A stretch of DNA of 64,000 nt from Xylogone sp. PMI_703. Taxonomy: Eukaryota; Ascomycota; Leotiomycetes. Both the position numbers and the translations under genes were made by a program. This document shows, in pieces, positions 42,052-53,800 of the stretch. The notes beneath the pieces are model-generated. The model saw only the letters and a list, made by a program, of their open reading frames with translations, was not told the DNA's origin and did no database searches. The stretch covers positions 930,001 through 994,000 of the forward strand of contig JAJTUQ010000005.1 in NCBI GenBank assembly GCA_021399445.1, read 5' to 3'. Position 1 is the stretch's first letter, and the number at the start of each line of letters is the position of its first letter.

Positions 42052-44044
42052 GAAATATATGACCTTCTGGTAATTAGTTTCTGATGTCCAATAATTCAGT
42101 AGCTGATAGAATCGAGATGTCCTTGATAGCCCGACTGTCATGTGGTACGTGTTTGGCCGGTACAAGGAAGGATTTTCGGTGTGGCGGCTGCTGTGTGTAT
42201 ACGACCTTTATCCTAATAGTCAAGAGAGAAAGTTTACACAGTAACTTCTATTCTTATATATTGAGCGCGTTAAGTTGCCATAAGTAACCGTTTACTGCCT
42301 ATCCTCCTGTGATATGCTGGTCAATTTGTAGGGGGATAGGTATATGCAATAATATCAAGTGCTATGCATCCAATATTTGAATGTATTCAAGATAACTAAT
42401 CCCGCAATTTGTGGCGAAATGATATATTGCTATGGAGTTGAACCAATGCGGAAGATGGTGGGTGTGCGTATTGTATGCGCCAAGAGAATGAGAGATAAAA
42501 GACCAGTGAGGCATCTGAACTTTTATGTTTGCCAATCCATGAGCATAATACTACTATATTTGTTGGACTGTGCCTTGTTACCTTTCTCATGTTGTTGGCT
42601 TACGAGACCTGCATATTAGGAGTCGCACAGACCATTGTCCCCGCAACGGGGCATGCGGGAACAGGCGCTTCCCGCCTGTATGGTAGCCAATCGGAAGCAA
42701 ATTGGCAGAATTGTATCCAACAGGCTGGGACCAACGTCTTTGTTATCTTCTCCAATCATACTCCGTAATTATTCAGTTACACTGCTGGTGCTCAATTGTG
42801 CAGCTGCATCAATTCATACCGTATTAAGGCAAATCTCCGACTCGAAGGTCGCAGTCTGGGTCGAGTCATCGGACTCGTGGAGTGCGAGCCACTCTTCAGC
42901 AGAATACCTGGTGTGTCGGTATCCCGGCTTGATGTTATGCTGGCTTTCAGTCGCCCCGTGATCGAGCTTGGGGGCCATTGACGAAAAATTATTGCGTATC
43001 ACCAAACGACCTAGCCTCTCGTACAGCCTTCGGATGAGAGGGGATACCTCTAATAGTTGAAGACCTAATCATAATAACTGCGGGTTGTATAACAGGGCTG
43101 AACTGAAGAGTTATCAGTGAAGACTACAAACAATAGTTACAACACGTATAAGTCGATAAACGCCAAATAATACTCCGCACCATCACCGTAATTGCTGCCT
43201 CGCATAGACTGTGAAATCCAGTTGTCCATGCATCATACACCCTCCTCTGATGTATGAATAGGCAGAAAATACGATGCATCGCAGGAGCTCCTGTGCAGGT
43301 GGATCAAAGATGCTACAGTATTTTCAGCTATGGAGAGTTACAGACTTTATTCACGCTTCGAGGGCAGTATATATGAAAGAGTACCTGAACAATGAATCTT
43401 AGATATATGAACATTGTTTGTATGAGAGCGTTTGAAAAATGGAGAAAGATCGTTTTCTTTGTCCCTTGGAATGAATTGATGCTGGCCCCCTATTGCAAAA
43501 ATGGCGTGTGGAGGTATTGCCAACGTCTGATCGTGTATCCCGACGGAAATTTGCCAATGGAACCATGATATTTCTATTCTAATAAGATACCTGAAGGTAA
43601 ATGGATTCGGATTTGAGACGATGGAATGGGGGCAGGTCTTGACTGAGGTAGATCAAAATTTAGGTTTAAACGATGAATAAGTATACTGAGAATGATGAGA
43701 CTGGAAGGAAAGTACTAGGATGAGTAAATAGCCTCAGACAAAAGACGGATTTATATGTTTTTCGTGCTGGTATGGCAAAGACAGAGCTATTACGATGAAT
43801 GCCCTCTTAAAGACCCCCATGCTTTCTTTGAGGGGCTTTCTTTTAGGTACTTGAGAGCCTCAGTCTTACTGACAGCAACTATCGCATTGAATGTGCTAGG
43901 TATTACTGTATATATCTCAAGTATGAAGACACTGGATTAGGTGGTAAGTAAATTGTTGACGTTGAACTCTGGTTATTATTTAGATATGAACGAATGACAG
44001 ATTTTGCGACTGAAAAGTGATTGAACTAACAAGAAAACATCCGT
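42052..44044. other. Intergenic region downstream of the precursor
   Basis: About 2 kb. Short frames at 42.36-42.98 and 43.755-43.94 kb contain hydrophobic runs but no signature. I cannot support a gene; decayed cluster genes are possible. Confidence 0.45.
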
Positions 44045-45210
44045 CTATTGTTTCTTTCTAATGGATATATAGTCTAAATTTAGTTTTATCTTCTTAGGCG
44101 TAGGCAGCACATATATGTCGACAGCAAAACTTAGGATATAAAGTGTAAAAAGAAAGACCATGCTCCACTCTAAAATTGCAGCCGCGTCAGCATAATCTTT
44201 GATACAAGCAGCACATATCACACAAAGCACAACTTCGGTGGACATGACTATAGTCTTAGTCCAAAGCGAGGTCGACATGCTGATCGTAAGAGCTGCCACT
44301 TCGAGTGACTTGCCCTTTCTTGATCGTATAATAATAGTTGAGCTCCCAGAAGACGCCGAGCCGTAGAGGCCTGTATTATGGATGGACAGGTATCCAGAGA
44401 GTTCTCGGCACATCAACCAGGCGTTGGCAAGATATGCTAGACTATTTATCAGAGATTAGCTATCACAAGCCTGGACAATTGGAGGTCAACAGCACTCACT
44501 TTGCAAAAAGGAGACATATAAAGTGAACTTCAAAATGGGTAGCCACATCAAAGATAGCAACGAGGATTGCGCCAAAACATCCGATGGACCCAGCCAGAGG
44601 ACCAGTCATAGAAGATTTTGTTGTTATTAGATTAGGAACTCTTGCTTCCAATTGGGCGATAATATCGCGCCGTTGGTGCCATTCAGCCCAAACGGTGCAC
44701 GAGAAAAAGGCAGCCATAACACTGGATCCAACGACAAAGATGGGCTTCATATCCTCCAGTGAACCTACATCTGGAAGGTATGTTAATTCTAGAAATACAG
44801 ATTCAGCGAGGAAATATAATTACCAGAAACAAAGCTAATTTATATTAGCATGTTGCCATGGACAAGTTAAAGCTCGTAGCGTGATATTGAAGGCATGGTT
44901 ACACTCACGCAATTCTCTGATAATGTTGCATGCCACCAATATGTGGCTTCCCTAACTGAATCCATGAAACCAGCATAACCCCAAGCATAGCTACATTAAT
45001 ATCTCAGAGTCAGTGTTCATCATCACCTAGATGCTAGATACTCCGAATGAAGGCGATAAACGTACTTGACCAAGCGATAGCCGATATCAAAGGCAGAATC
45101 CATAGCGATGGCCACCATTTTCTTGTGATCGAAATTGAGGACCGGATAGAAGTGACGAGGCTGTGTTCGGATCCTTTTGGGAGCCTTGCACTCCAAAAAT
45201 CGCTCTGCAT
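44045..45210 (-). CDS. Frag1/DRAM/Sfk1-family multi-pass membrane protein
   Basis: Predicted membrane protein of the Frag1/DRAM/Sfk1 superfamily; relatives act in GPI lipid remodelling, lysosomal stress and phosphoinositide signalling. Five exons: 45066-45210, 44909-44990, 44824-44834, 44500-44788 and 44045-44441, totalling 924 bases and 307 residues. The third exon is only 11 bases (Phe-Val-Ser) and joins HYQRIAFVSE to LTYLPDVGSLEDMKPIF, the segment where the family has its conserved 'I-S-D-x-G' motif. Membrane segments include LWILPLISAIAW, FVVGSSVMAAFFSCTVWAEW, SIGCFGAILVAIFDVATHF and two near the C-terminus. The splice into the last exon (acceptor at 44442-44444) is the least certain. It may be unrelated to the RiPP locus it adjoins. 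Confidence 0.75.
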
Positions 45211-46177
45211 CGTGATCAGATCAAAATCAAGATTGCGCCGAATCAGTAGATGCAGAAACTAGAGAAGTGAAAGCTTGCGCCAGATCTAAGGTCGATTATG
45301 AAGCCTTCGGGATGCACGGAGATGGCCCCTTTAACGACGCTCCTGTTTGCGCTTACTTGCAGAGGTATTAACTGTCATTGGTGCGATTCAGGTGGTAGGC
45401 TGGCGAGCTGAAACGCTCATAAAAATCAAATGTTCTACTAACATGGATATAGGGGTACAAATCCGATATTTTAAATACATATCTCGATCTTGTTGCAGTG
45501 AATTTTCGGGGTTCAATAATCTAATCAACTCATCTTATCTAATAGAACAATTCTGGCAGATCCAGTCTCCGGTTGCTCTTAGTTACGAGCATGCTTAATT
45601 TTGGGGCAGGCTTTCCCACTAGTTACTTTACGGACGTAAAAGATCCTCACTAATTAGCGCTTGCAGTCCTTATCCTTTGAATCCATCGATGCGATGTATG
45701 GGTCTCCTTGGGGATTATGCTTAACGACTGGCTGCTGGATGGTAAATTGGCTGGCTATGGTACCGGTGGATCCGGCCGTGGCTTCTAATTCGGGCGGCTG
45801 GAGTGCCTGATGCGCAGTGGTCTAGGCATATTACAAGGTACTCGTAGGCTTGGCCGTGTGGGCTGCTCTAGCGATATCATATCTCTCGTATCCATCCTCA
45901 ACAACGATGGGGTTCGCCCGCAGCTTTAGCAGCTCCGACTATGTAGTCTTATTACGGTATTGTGATCAATTTCTGCCGAAATCTTAAACAATGCTGGTAT
46001 TTCTGTTTGAGCGGCAGGGTGCAACGATAGCATGGTGTTGCCTCACGTCAGCGCTACGAGGAGGGTGGAAGAAGACTATTGATATCTTACAGGAATTCAA
46101 AAAGCAAGCACCAAGAAACATCAATAAAACTACCTGGGCATGGTTAAATTGAGGAATGTATCTTGCCTGTGACTATA
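45211..46177. other. Divergent intergenic region with a repeat copy
   Basis: Between the starts of the Frag1-like gene and the MFS gene. Contains the third copy of the dispersed repeat at about 45765-45860; otherwise no gene seen. Confidence 0.5.
45765..45860 (+). repeat. Dispersed repeat, copy A
   Basis: Aligns with 55900-55995. Shared runs include GTGGCT, GGGCGG, GGAGTGCCT, GGCAT and ATTACA in matching order, about 75% by eye. It is in the same orientation as copies B and C. Confidence 0.55.
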
Positions 46178-48084
46178 ATGGCAGATAGTCTGCTATCCTC
46201 ACAGTCTACCGACCTTCCAGCCAAATCTATCCCTGTGTCCAGTATATCGCTGCAAGCGGGGCCACCAGCCGAAGAAATCTTGATAGAGGGAACCTCTACT
46301 TTACCCAACAGACATGTATCGTTCTATCTATCATTCCTTGCTCTCTGCTTGAGCGCGTTCATTGCAGCCGTTGATACTGTCATACTGGCTAATGCCCTTC
46401 CTATCATTACCACCGACCTCCATGCTACCACTCTCAGAGCATACTGGTGTGGAACGGGGTTCCTTATTGCGCAGACGGTCTTTCAGCCATTGTGCGGCTC
46501 ATTGTCTTATTATATCAAAAGCAAGACCCTTATGCAATTTTCGTTAATTGTGTTTGCAATTGCCAGCTTGTTTTGTGCCACTGCACAGAGTCTAACATGG
46601 CTAGTCATCGCCAGAGTGGTCAGTCTTTTTGTTTATATTTTCAGGCCAATCCATTCTATACTGATATTCAAACTAACAGAAATAACCATAAACAGTTTCA
46701 GGGGATCGGCGCCGGTGGTATGAATGCTCTAGTCAATATCATTATATCTGATATGGTTGTCATACAGGAGCGTGGAAAATATTTTGGGCTCATGACCCTG
46801 GCTACTGCTGTTGGCTTAGTATCTGGTGTTATCCTAGGCGCTGTAATTGCGGAAAGGTCCACCTGGAGGCTGTAGGTACACGTCTTCAATACAGTCACTT
46901 TGTTCTTGTGTCTTCCTTCGGTCCAATTTTCAAGGATAAAGGCTGATATGAATATTCAAACAGAATATTTTATATAAATTTGCCAGTATGTGTCATCTCA
47001 TTGGCTGGTATAACACTATTTCTTCCCGGCAATCATCTAGAGAAACCCTCTTGGAGTCAATTCCTCAAACGCTTCGACTGGCTTGGAACATGTGTGTTAT
47101 CAGCATCCCTTTCTTCGATGCTATTTGCCATCACAGCAGGTGGTGTTCTATACCCCTGGCGCTCAGCAAATTCTCTGGTTCCATTGCTTCTTGGAATACT
47201 AGGAATGATCTCCTTTTGCATATACGAGGCTGTCACAGCTAGAGAGCCACTAATACCTTTGCGAATTTTTGCATCCAGAACAGCCGTGGCCGCCTTTTTT
47301 TCGGCCTGGGTATTTGGACTTGTCTTGTGGGGTATTTCCTATTATTTGATCCTTTATGTAAGTCCCAGTACTTATTTTACAGATGTCTTTTGTCTATCCC
47401 ATGAGCTAATAGTATATTCCTCTCATCATACAGTTTCTCATTGCAAAAAATCATTCTCTACTGCACTCATCCCTTGAAACTCTTCCAGGTATTGCTATTG
47501 TAGCACCATCTGCCGCTGTAGCTGGCTTTGTCATTGCCATTACCGGTCGTGTGCAAAAGCTTATGTGGACCGGCTGGACCCTTGTCACCGTCGGTCTTGG
47601 GCTTCTTTCTACTTTGACTTCTACTACCTCCTCTGGCCCTCAATATGGTTACCAAGTCCTTATCGCCGTTGGTGGAGGAGTCATCTTTCCTGCGAAAGTC
47701 TTCGCTGCTCAAGCAGCCCAAGTCGAAAAAGATGTTGCTGTTGCCACGGCCATTGTGGCATTCTTAACAAGTCTTGGGCAAGCGTGTGGTGTTGCTACGG
47801 GAGGTGCAGCCTTCCAAAACTCATGGAATCATTATATAAGAGAACAAATCATAGCGGGGACAATACCAGAACAATACTTCATTAGTGCAAACGCAATCAT
47901 TCAAGAATACGCCATTCTCAATAGCCTCCCAGATTCTGTTCAGATAGTGTATAGAGGGATGATGGCGAAAAGTATCGGCAGAGGAATATGGATTACCCTT
48001 ACAGCCTTCGCTGCTGCTGCATTTGTTATATCATTGCTAGCTAAAAATCTTCATTTAGGTAATGAGGTGAAGAAAGAAGAGTAA
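46178..48084 (+). CDS. MFS drug/toxin:proton antiporter (DHA14-like)
   Basis: Twelve-to-fourteen-span efflux permease of the kind that often accompanies fungal metabolite clusters, and a candidate exporter for the nearby RiPP product (inference). Exons 46178-46618, 46696-46871, 46964-47357 and 47434-48084 give 1662 bases and 553 residues. Motifs: AAVDTVILANALPIITTDL (span 1), YWCGTGFLIAQTVFQPLCGSLS, the IARVFQGIGAGGMNALVNIIISDMV segment, and TWRLIFYINLPVCVIS across the second intron. The Gly-rich antiporter motif C reads VGLVSGVILGAVI, lacking the usual Pro. ATG 46178 is used because the in-frame codon upstream is TTG. Intron 1 has an uncommon GTCAGT donor. Confidence 0.87.
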
Positions 48085-48983
48085 GTGAAAACAAGATTGT
48101 TGGTCTCCGGCGGATGTCTCGTTTAAATGACAGAGGAAGAGAAACTTTGTCAATTGGCTTTAGAAAGTAACTTACGTCAATTCTGCGTGCGAGGAAGAAG
48201 TAATTCCAAATCGCCTTGCCCGCTATATGATGCATACAGCACCAGTATCTCGATACCATGTTTCTTGAGCTCAAAACTGAATGGGTAGTATTGTATCAGA
48301 TATGCTAGAGAAGAACTAGTTTCTCCTGATATCTCCGGTCTTGAATTCATAAAAGAAGGCAGAAATGTACTATGCTATACAGTGCTACGGAAGGCCTGTC
48401 GATATTTTACAACACCGAATCGGCGGAGGCTACAACGCCGAATGTTGGCCCGCATGGACGCTGCCTTCCTGGGTTCCTGAAGTTCAAAGAGAGCTAGAAA
48501 TAAACAGCGCTTTTACTTAGCAACAATGATATTATGCTCAACTCTTGAAAATTTAATTCTTTGCCGTTGAACGAAAGAAACCATACATTGGTTAAAACTA
48601 TTTTGGTACAGCTCAGGCGAACGTTGATATTATAGGGATCGTATGCCAAGGATGAGCCTTACACGGGGGCCACTCTACCAATACAATACATTGGCACATA
48701 CGATTAGGAATTATTGATTACGGTGGCTGACTGGGTTGATGCTCGAATCAGCTGAATAGCTCCATACCATCTAGTGCTGACAGGCGCATTCTACCGTCAT
48801 GGTTTGAATGAACTTCGGTTAGTTATGAGATTTATTAATGTTTTATAAAATCTGTGCAGCTTCAGGAAGCTTGATCTTTTAGTTTTTGTTTTTATTAAAA
48901 ACGATGTCATAAATTCTATTTTTAACTCAGCTATCGTATTTGTTGTTTGATATTGAAAGTAGCCGTGCTGAGGTATTTTTACA
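48085..48983. other. AT-rich intergenic region
   Basis: Between the MFS transporter and GT4 genes, both on the plus strand; no feature recognised. Confidence 0.55.
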
Positions 48984-50411
48984 ATGCGAATTCTTGCATT
49001 CTCTGATGTCTATTTCCCCCGAATCAACGGCGTCTCTGTCTCCATTCGTACCTTCCACAATGCAATTCGCAATTCAGGACACGAAATCTTCCTAATAGCA
49101 CCTGAATATCCTTACGTCTCTAAAAAATCCATTTTCGACGATGAAGAATATGTTGTTCGAGTCCCTTCTTTCCCGGTCCCCGGTGACCACGAAGACCGCA
49201 TCATGTACAGTTCGGAAATTGTGACTGCAATCAAAAGAGTATTCGGAGATTTGAGGAAATTCGATCTGGTATATATCTATACCGTGGGAGTCGCGCATTT
49301 TGATGGCATCAAAATCGCAAGATCACAGGGGCTACCTACGATTATGACTTGGCATACACATTTCGAAGAATATCTTCCTTACTATGTCAATATTATGCCA
49401 ATGGATCTGACTCGGTATCTGACACGAAAAGCTACCACCGTGCTCTGTAATGCCGTTGATGTCTTAGTAGCCCCATCAAACGTTATGCAAGCAGAGTTAA
49501 GACAGAGGTACGGTGTGAAGAGTGGTAATATACATGCCATTCCTACAGGTATAGATACGTATCACTTCACAAAAGAACGTGGAACTGGGTTGAGATTCAG
49601 ACAAAAGTATGGGATTAGTCCAGAAACCCCAATTCTACTTTTTGCGGGAAGAGTAGCATTCGAGAAGAATATAGGATTTCTTATACGCATGTTGGCTGAA
49701 GTGGTAAAGGAGGTTTCAGACACTCTTCTTATTATCGCAGGGGATGGACAGGCACGCCAACACCATCAAAAACAGGCTGAGTCTCTCGGGTTAATAACGA
49801 ATGTTCTCTTTGTTGGAAACTTAAGTTATGATAGGGAGTTACTTGACTGTTATAGTGCTAGCGATGTGTTTGTGTTTGCTTCTCGGACAGAAACTCAGGG
49901 GCTGGTGATTTTGGAAGCAATGGCTATGGGACTCCCAGTCGTGTCGACAGCACAATTGGGAACTATTGATACCCTTGGGAATGAGTATTCGATGGTGGTA
50001 GAGGAGAACGAGAGAGAGTTTGCTAAACAGACAGTATGCCTCTTACGTGATGGCAACCGTCGTCAAACTATGGGAGCTGCCGGTGTCAAGTATGTTCGAG
50101 CTGAATGGACAGTAGAGCAGACTACTTCCCGGCTCTTGCAAGTATGTGAGGGCATAGTATCTGAGAAAAGAGTAAAGAAGAGGGATCTTTGGAGCCTACA
50201 ATCTACCTGGAATTGGCTACTCTGGCATATTTGGAGAATAATCCTTCTTCATGGCATGGTCCCGGTATATACTTTCACAGAGCATGTGGTTGCACTTGTG
50301 CAGATGTGGTGGTTGTACTTCATCACTATGATGCACAACAATGCTAAGACAGGATTGGAATCTCGGATGAGAACTTCTGCTATAAATAATATAGATTCCC
50401 TTGTAGGTTAA
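48984..50411 (+). CDS. GT4-family glycosyltransferase, intronless, bacterial-like
   Basis: 475 residues in one uninterrupted frame. The N-terminal Rossmann half starts MRILAFSDVYFPRINGVSVSIRTF, typical of GT4 enzymes that act on lipid or polyprenol acceptors (PimB/diglucosyl-diacylglycerol-synthase style). It continues with MTWHTHFEEYLPYYV and IPTGIDTYHF. The C-terminal half has LLFAGRVAFEKN, AGDGQARQ and VFVGNLSYDRELLDCYSASDVF. The donor-site E-x7-E is TETQGLVILEAMAMGLPVV. A tryptophan-rich hydrophobic tail (about residues 412-455) could anchor it to membrane. The lack of introns and bacterial-type sequence suggest an old transfer. The acceptor is unknown, and a role in the neighbouring cluster is unproven. 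Confidence 0.88.
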   Translation: MRILAFSDVYFPRINGVSVSIRTFHNAIRNSGHEIFLIAPEYPYVSKKSIFDDEEYVVRVPSFPVPGDHEDRIMYSSEIVTAIKRVFGDLRKFDLVYIYTVGVAHFDGIKIARSQGLPTIMTWHTHFEEYLPYYVNIMPMDLTRYLTRKATTVLCNAVDVLVAPSNVMQAELRQRYGVKSGNIHAIPTGIDTYHFTKERGTGLRFRQKYGISPETPILLFAGRVAFEKNIGFLIRMLAEVVKEVSDTLLIIAGDGQARQHHQKQAESLGLITNVLFVGNLSYDRELLDCYSASDVFVFASRTETQGLVILEAMAMGLPVVSTAQLGTIDTLGNEYSMVVEENEREFAKQTVCLLRDGNRRQTMGAAGVKYVRAEWTVEQTTSRLLQVCEGIVSEKRVKKRDLWSLQSTWNWLLWHIWRIILLHGMVPVYTFTEHVVALVQMWWLYFITMMHNNAKTGLESRMRTSAINNIDSLVG

Positions 50412-50808
50412 AGAGATATTCTGGCCTGTATATGCTATCGACATTTATATATACGTCATAACACTACTTCAACTTAAAGTATCACTATTGTAGCTCCATT
50501 ATGTAATTTGCATTCTATATGCAATGATGAGAATATCCCCAAGTACAACAACTACATTGGTGTAGAAGCCAGCTGAATAGGTGATGGGCTAATAGGCTAG
50601 CTCTTCGGCCCGAACAAATAGGGGCAATTTCGGGGAGTCTTGAAGGCAGGTTAGATCGTGTTACATTGTAATAAAATGCTCCTCGTGAAAGTCATACGTC
50701 AAATCAGCAATGGAAATATGGGAGTCTACTAGCTGAGAAGATGCTAGTCAGGGGTATGTATAACACCACAACAATAGCATAGAGCACATTATACAGAGCC
50801 TAAGATGA
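50412..50808. other. Convergent spacer
   Basis: Between the 3' ends of the GT4 and ABC-transporter genes; AT-rich, nothing recognised. Confidence 0.6.
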
Positions 50809-53800
50809 TCACGGTTGGGTCCTATTCCTCCCTTCGACCAAAGCTCTAAAAATTCCATCATCTCTCTTCAATAATTCTCGAGGATCATCGAATTCAACTA
50901 GTCTCCCATCCTTCATAACGACAATCTTATTCACATCCATGATCCCACCAAGCTTATGAGCAACGCACAATACAGTGTGTTGTTTGAACTCTTCTCTAAT
51001 CAACACTTGCATCTTCTGATCTGTTTCGTCATCAAAATTGCTTGTTGCTTCGTCCAGAACTAGAATCCTCGAACTGTCCTTGTGGAGGATTGCGTTCGCA
51101 AGACAAAATAGTTGCTGCTGACCATGAGACAGTGTCACTTGTTCCATATCCGCATTGATACCCCCACTCTCATTTATCTTGTCTAAAAGATCAACCTTAT
51201 GAAGTGCATGATTGATGCTTTGGTCTGCAAAGTGAGACAAAGGGTCTAAATTGGAACGCACTGTACCAGGCAGGATGATGGGATCTTGTGGCAGTGCTAT
51301 GATACGAGAGCGAATGAGCTGGCGTGGTACAGTCGACAAATCAACACCATCGATAACCATACTGCCTGATCTGAGCTCTAAAAGACGGAAAATGGTGGCT
51401 ATAAGGGAGCTTTTACCACTGAAGTAGATTTGTTAGCTTAGCTGGCCTTCAATATAGCTAGTCACATGTAACTTACCTTCCAGTCCTACCACAAATTCCA
51501 ACTTTCTGTCCTGCCTCGACTTTCATCGATATATTGATAAGAACGAGCTCACTGTTCTCGCTATAAGATGCTGATATGTTCCTGAATTCGATCTCTCCAT
51601 ACGCTGGCCAGTTATCTGGGGCGCCTTGCATCTCCGTCGGCCTGTTTTCATCAGGAGTAGCTTCAACAAAATCTTTCAGACGATTAATCGCCCCCAATGA
51701 AGTTTCTAGATTAGTCCAGGAATTTATCAACATCGATAAACTCTGATTGAATCCTAGTAAATTGATCATAGCAAGTCCAAGTGCTCCGCTACTTGTTGTA
51801 CTTCGTAAGTTAATAGCGAAAGACACCAGAACAACGGCTATACCGGCAACAAAAAGATCCAGAACAAGATTCAGCCACCGTTGTATACAGTACAGAAGAT
51901 AGTATGGCTTCTGGGAAGTATCTAGGTATTTTCTATTTAGCTCACGAAAACTTTCCTGCCATCCAAAAGCACGGATTGTAGCCAATCCGCTGAGTGTCTC
52001 AGTGAAGTGAGTGTATAATGGTGATTTTGCTTCGAGGTCGAGATGTCTCATCTGCCTTGAGGTTCTTAAATAGAATCTTTGGAGGAAGTAGACCGCAACC
52101 ATACAGAGTGGGACTACAGCAGCCACGTACGATGCGCCAGATACAATGAGAATAATTTCAGCCACGACATTGAGGACATCAAAGGTGGTTGTAAAGAACG
52201 CCATTGGTAGGGCTTGATCTATCAAGGACATATCTTGGCTGAACCTGTTGAGGAGAGTCCCACTATCCGTCATTGAGAAAAATGAGAGCGGGGCTCTCAT
52301 TACAGACTTGAGTAAAAGCAAGTGAAGATATTCAGCAGATTTGGGAATCACGGAGATCATAAACCATCTGACTGTTGCTCCTGCAGCAAGTACACATACC
52401 ATTCCAGACGCGGCATAGAGGCCAAACCATATTGCCGGTTTTGTGGAAGTCCCTGCTTCCGTCCAGATTCTAAGGAATATTTGCGGAAGCTTGCCAGAAA
52501 AGATATAGCACATTGCCAGGACCAAGAAAACGAGTGAATAGGTTACCCCGACCGACGTGAACCAATATTTATAGGCTTGGAAGTCTCCAACTTGACGCTT
52601 ACTGTCAACAGTTCCCACTACATCTTCTTCTTGGTTGACACTTGGTGCTCCTGGCACTTCTAGAACCTCGATTTCTTCGCTTGAATGTGTAGTAGGATCA
52701 GTAGCTGGCTTCAAGGCCAAATTCTTCACATAGCCATCTAGAGACTGTAGTTGAGCAAGTGAGCCCTGCTGTATAATTACACCACCTTTGTCAAGGACTA
52801 GTATGTTGTCCGCGGCTGATAAGTGGTTGATATTATGTGTGGCTAAGATGACTGTAGCTTCCAGCCGTCGGAATAACCCTTGATTATCGAATAATCGAGA
52901 GAAGACAGCCTTTCCGGTGGAGTTATCAAGCCCGCTGAATATCCCATCTAGTATAATTAAGCGTCTTCTTGAATAGAGAGCCCGTGCGAGTGATAATCTC
53001 TGCTTCTGGCCGCCACTGAGAGTGATGCCCTTACTTCCCACATTTGACTCATCACCAAGAGGAAGGCGAGCGATATCTTCATCGAGAGCACAGGCATGGA
53101 GAACCTGCGAGTACCATTTAGGATCAAATTCATTTGCATATCCAATGATGTTGCGTTTGATAGTGGCATTAAGCAGCCAAGGTGTTTGGTCACAGTATGC
53201 GGCGTACCGCGAGCTAACATGAACGAAGCCTTTGGCATTATTGATTTCTCCCAGAAGTGATTTCAACATAATGGATTTTCCTGATCCAACAGGGCCAACA
53301 ATCATAGTAAAAGTAGATCTTTTGAATATGACGTTGATATCATGGAGGATGGGCGTCTCCCTGTCATTGGTGTAAAAAACCCCGTCCTCAACCACAATAT
53401 CACTTCCCACCGCCCCTACGTCCTTACCTTGGGCTTGAACTGGTATCAACTCATAGGTAGTATTCCCTTCAAGTCCGAGAGATATCCCTGTCGAACGTTC
53501 AGATGAATATTGGCGAGTTTCACTGGCTAACCTATGATCTTTTCGCTCTTCGGCAAGGAGAAATTCTTGAATGCGATCAAAACAAGCAACTGCTGACATG
53601 AAGTTTGGATAAGCTGAAATCAAGTTTGTAAGTGGAGTGGAGACTAGAATGACAATCGACAGGGCTGTAAAAGCTTGAGCCACGCCAAGCTCTTCATGAC
53701 GACTTGCTGAGGTCCAGAAAACGGCTGCTGCAATGACCGTAATTGGTGTTAGTTGATCGGAAAGGTTAGCAACCGTATTAAGCCACACGATCATCCCCCT

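Noticed and set aside
42529..42981. Short plus-strand frames with hydrophobic runs near the precursor
   Set aside because: No repeats, Kex2 array or oxidase motif; not supportable as further cluster genes.
43755..43940. 61-codon frame with a possible membrane helix
   Set aside because: Resembles only the N-terminal part of many membrane proteins, with no continuation or HxxHC motif.
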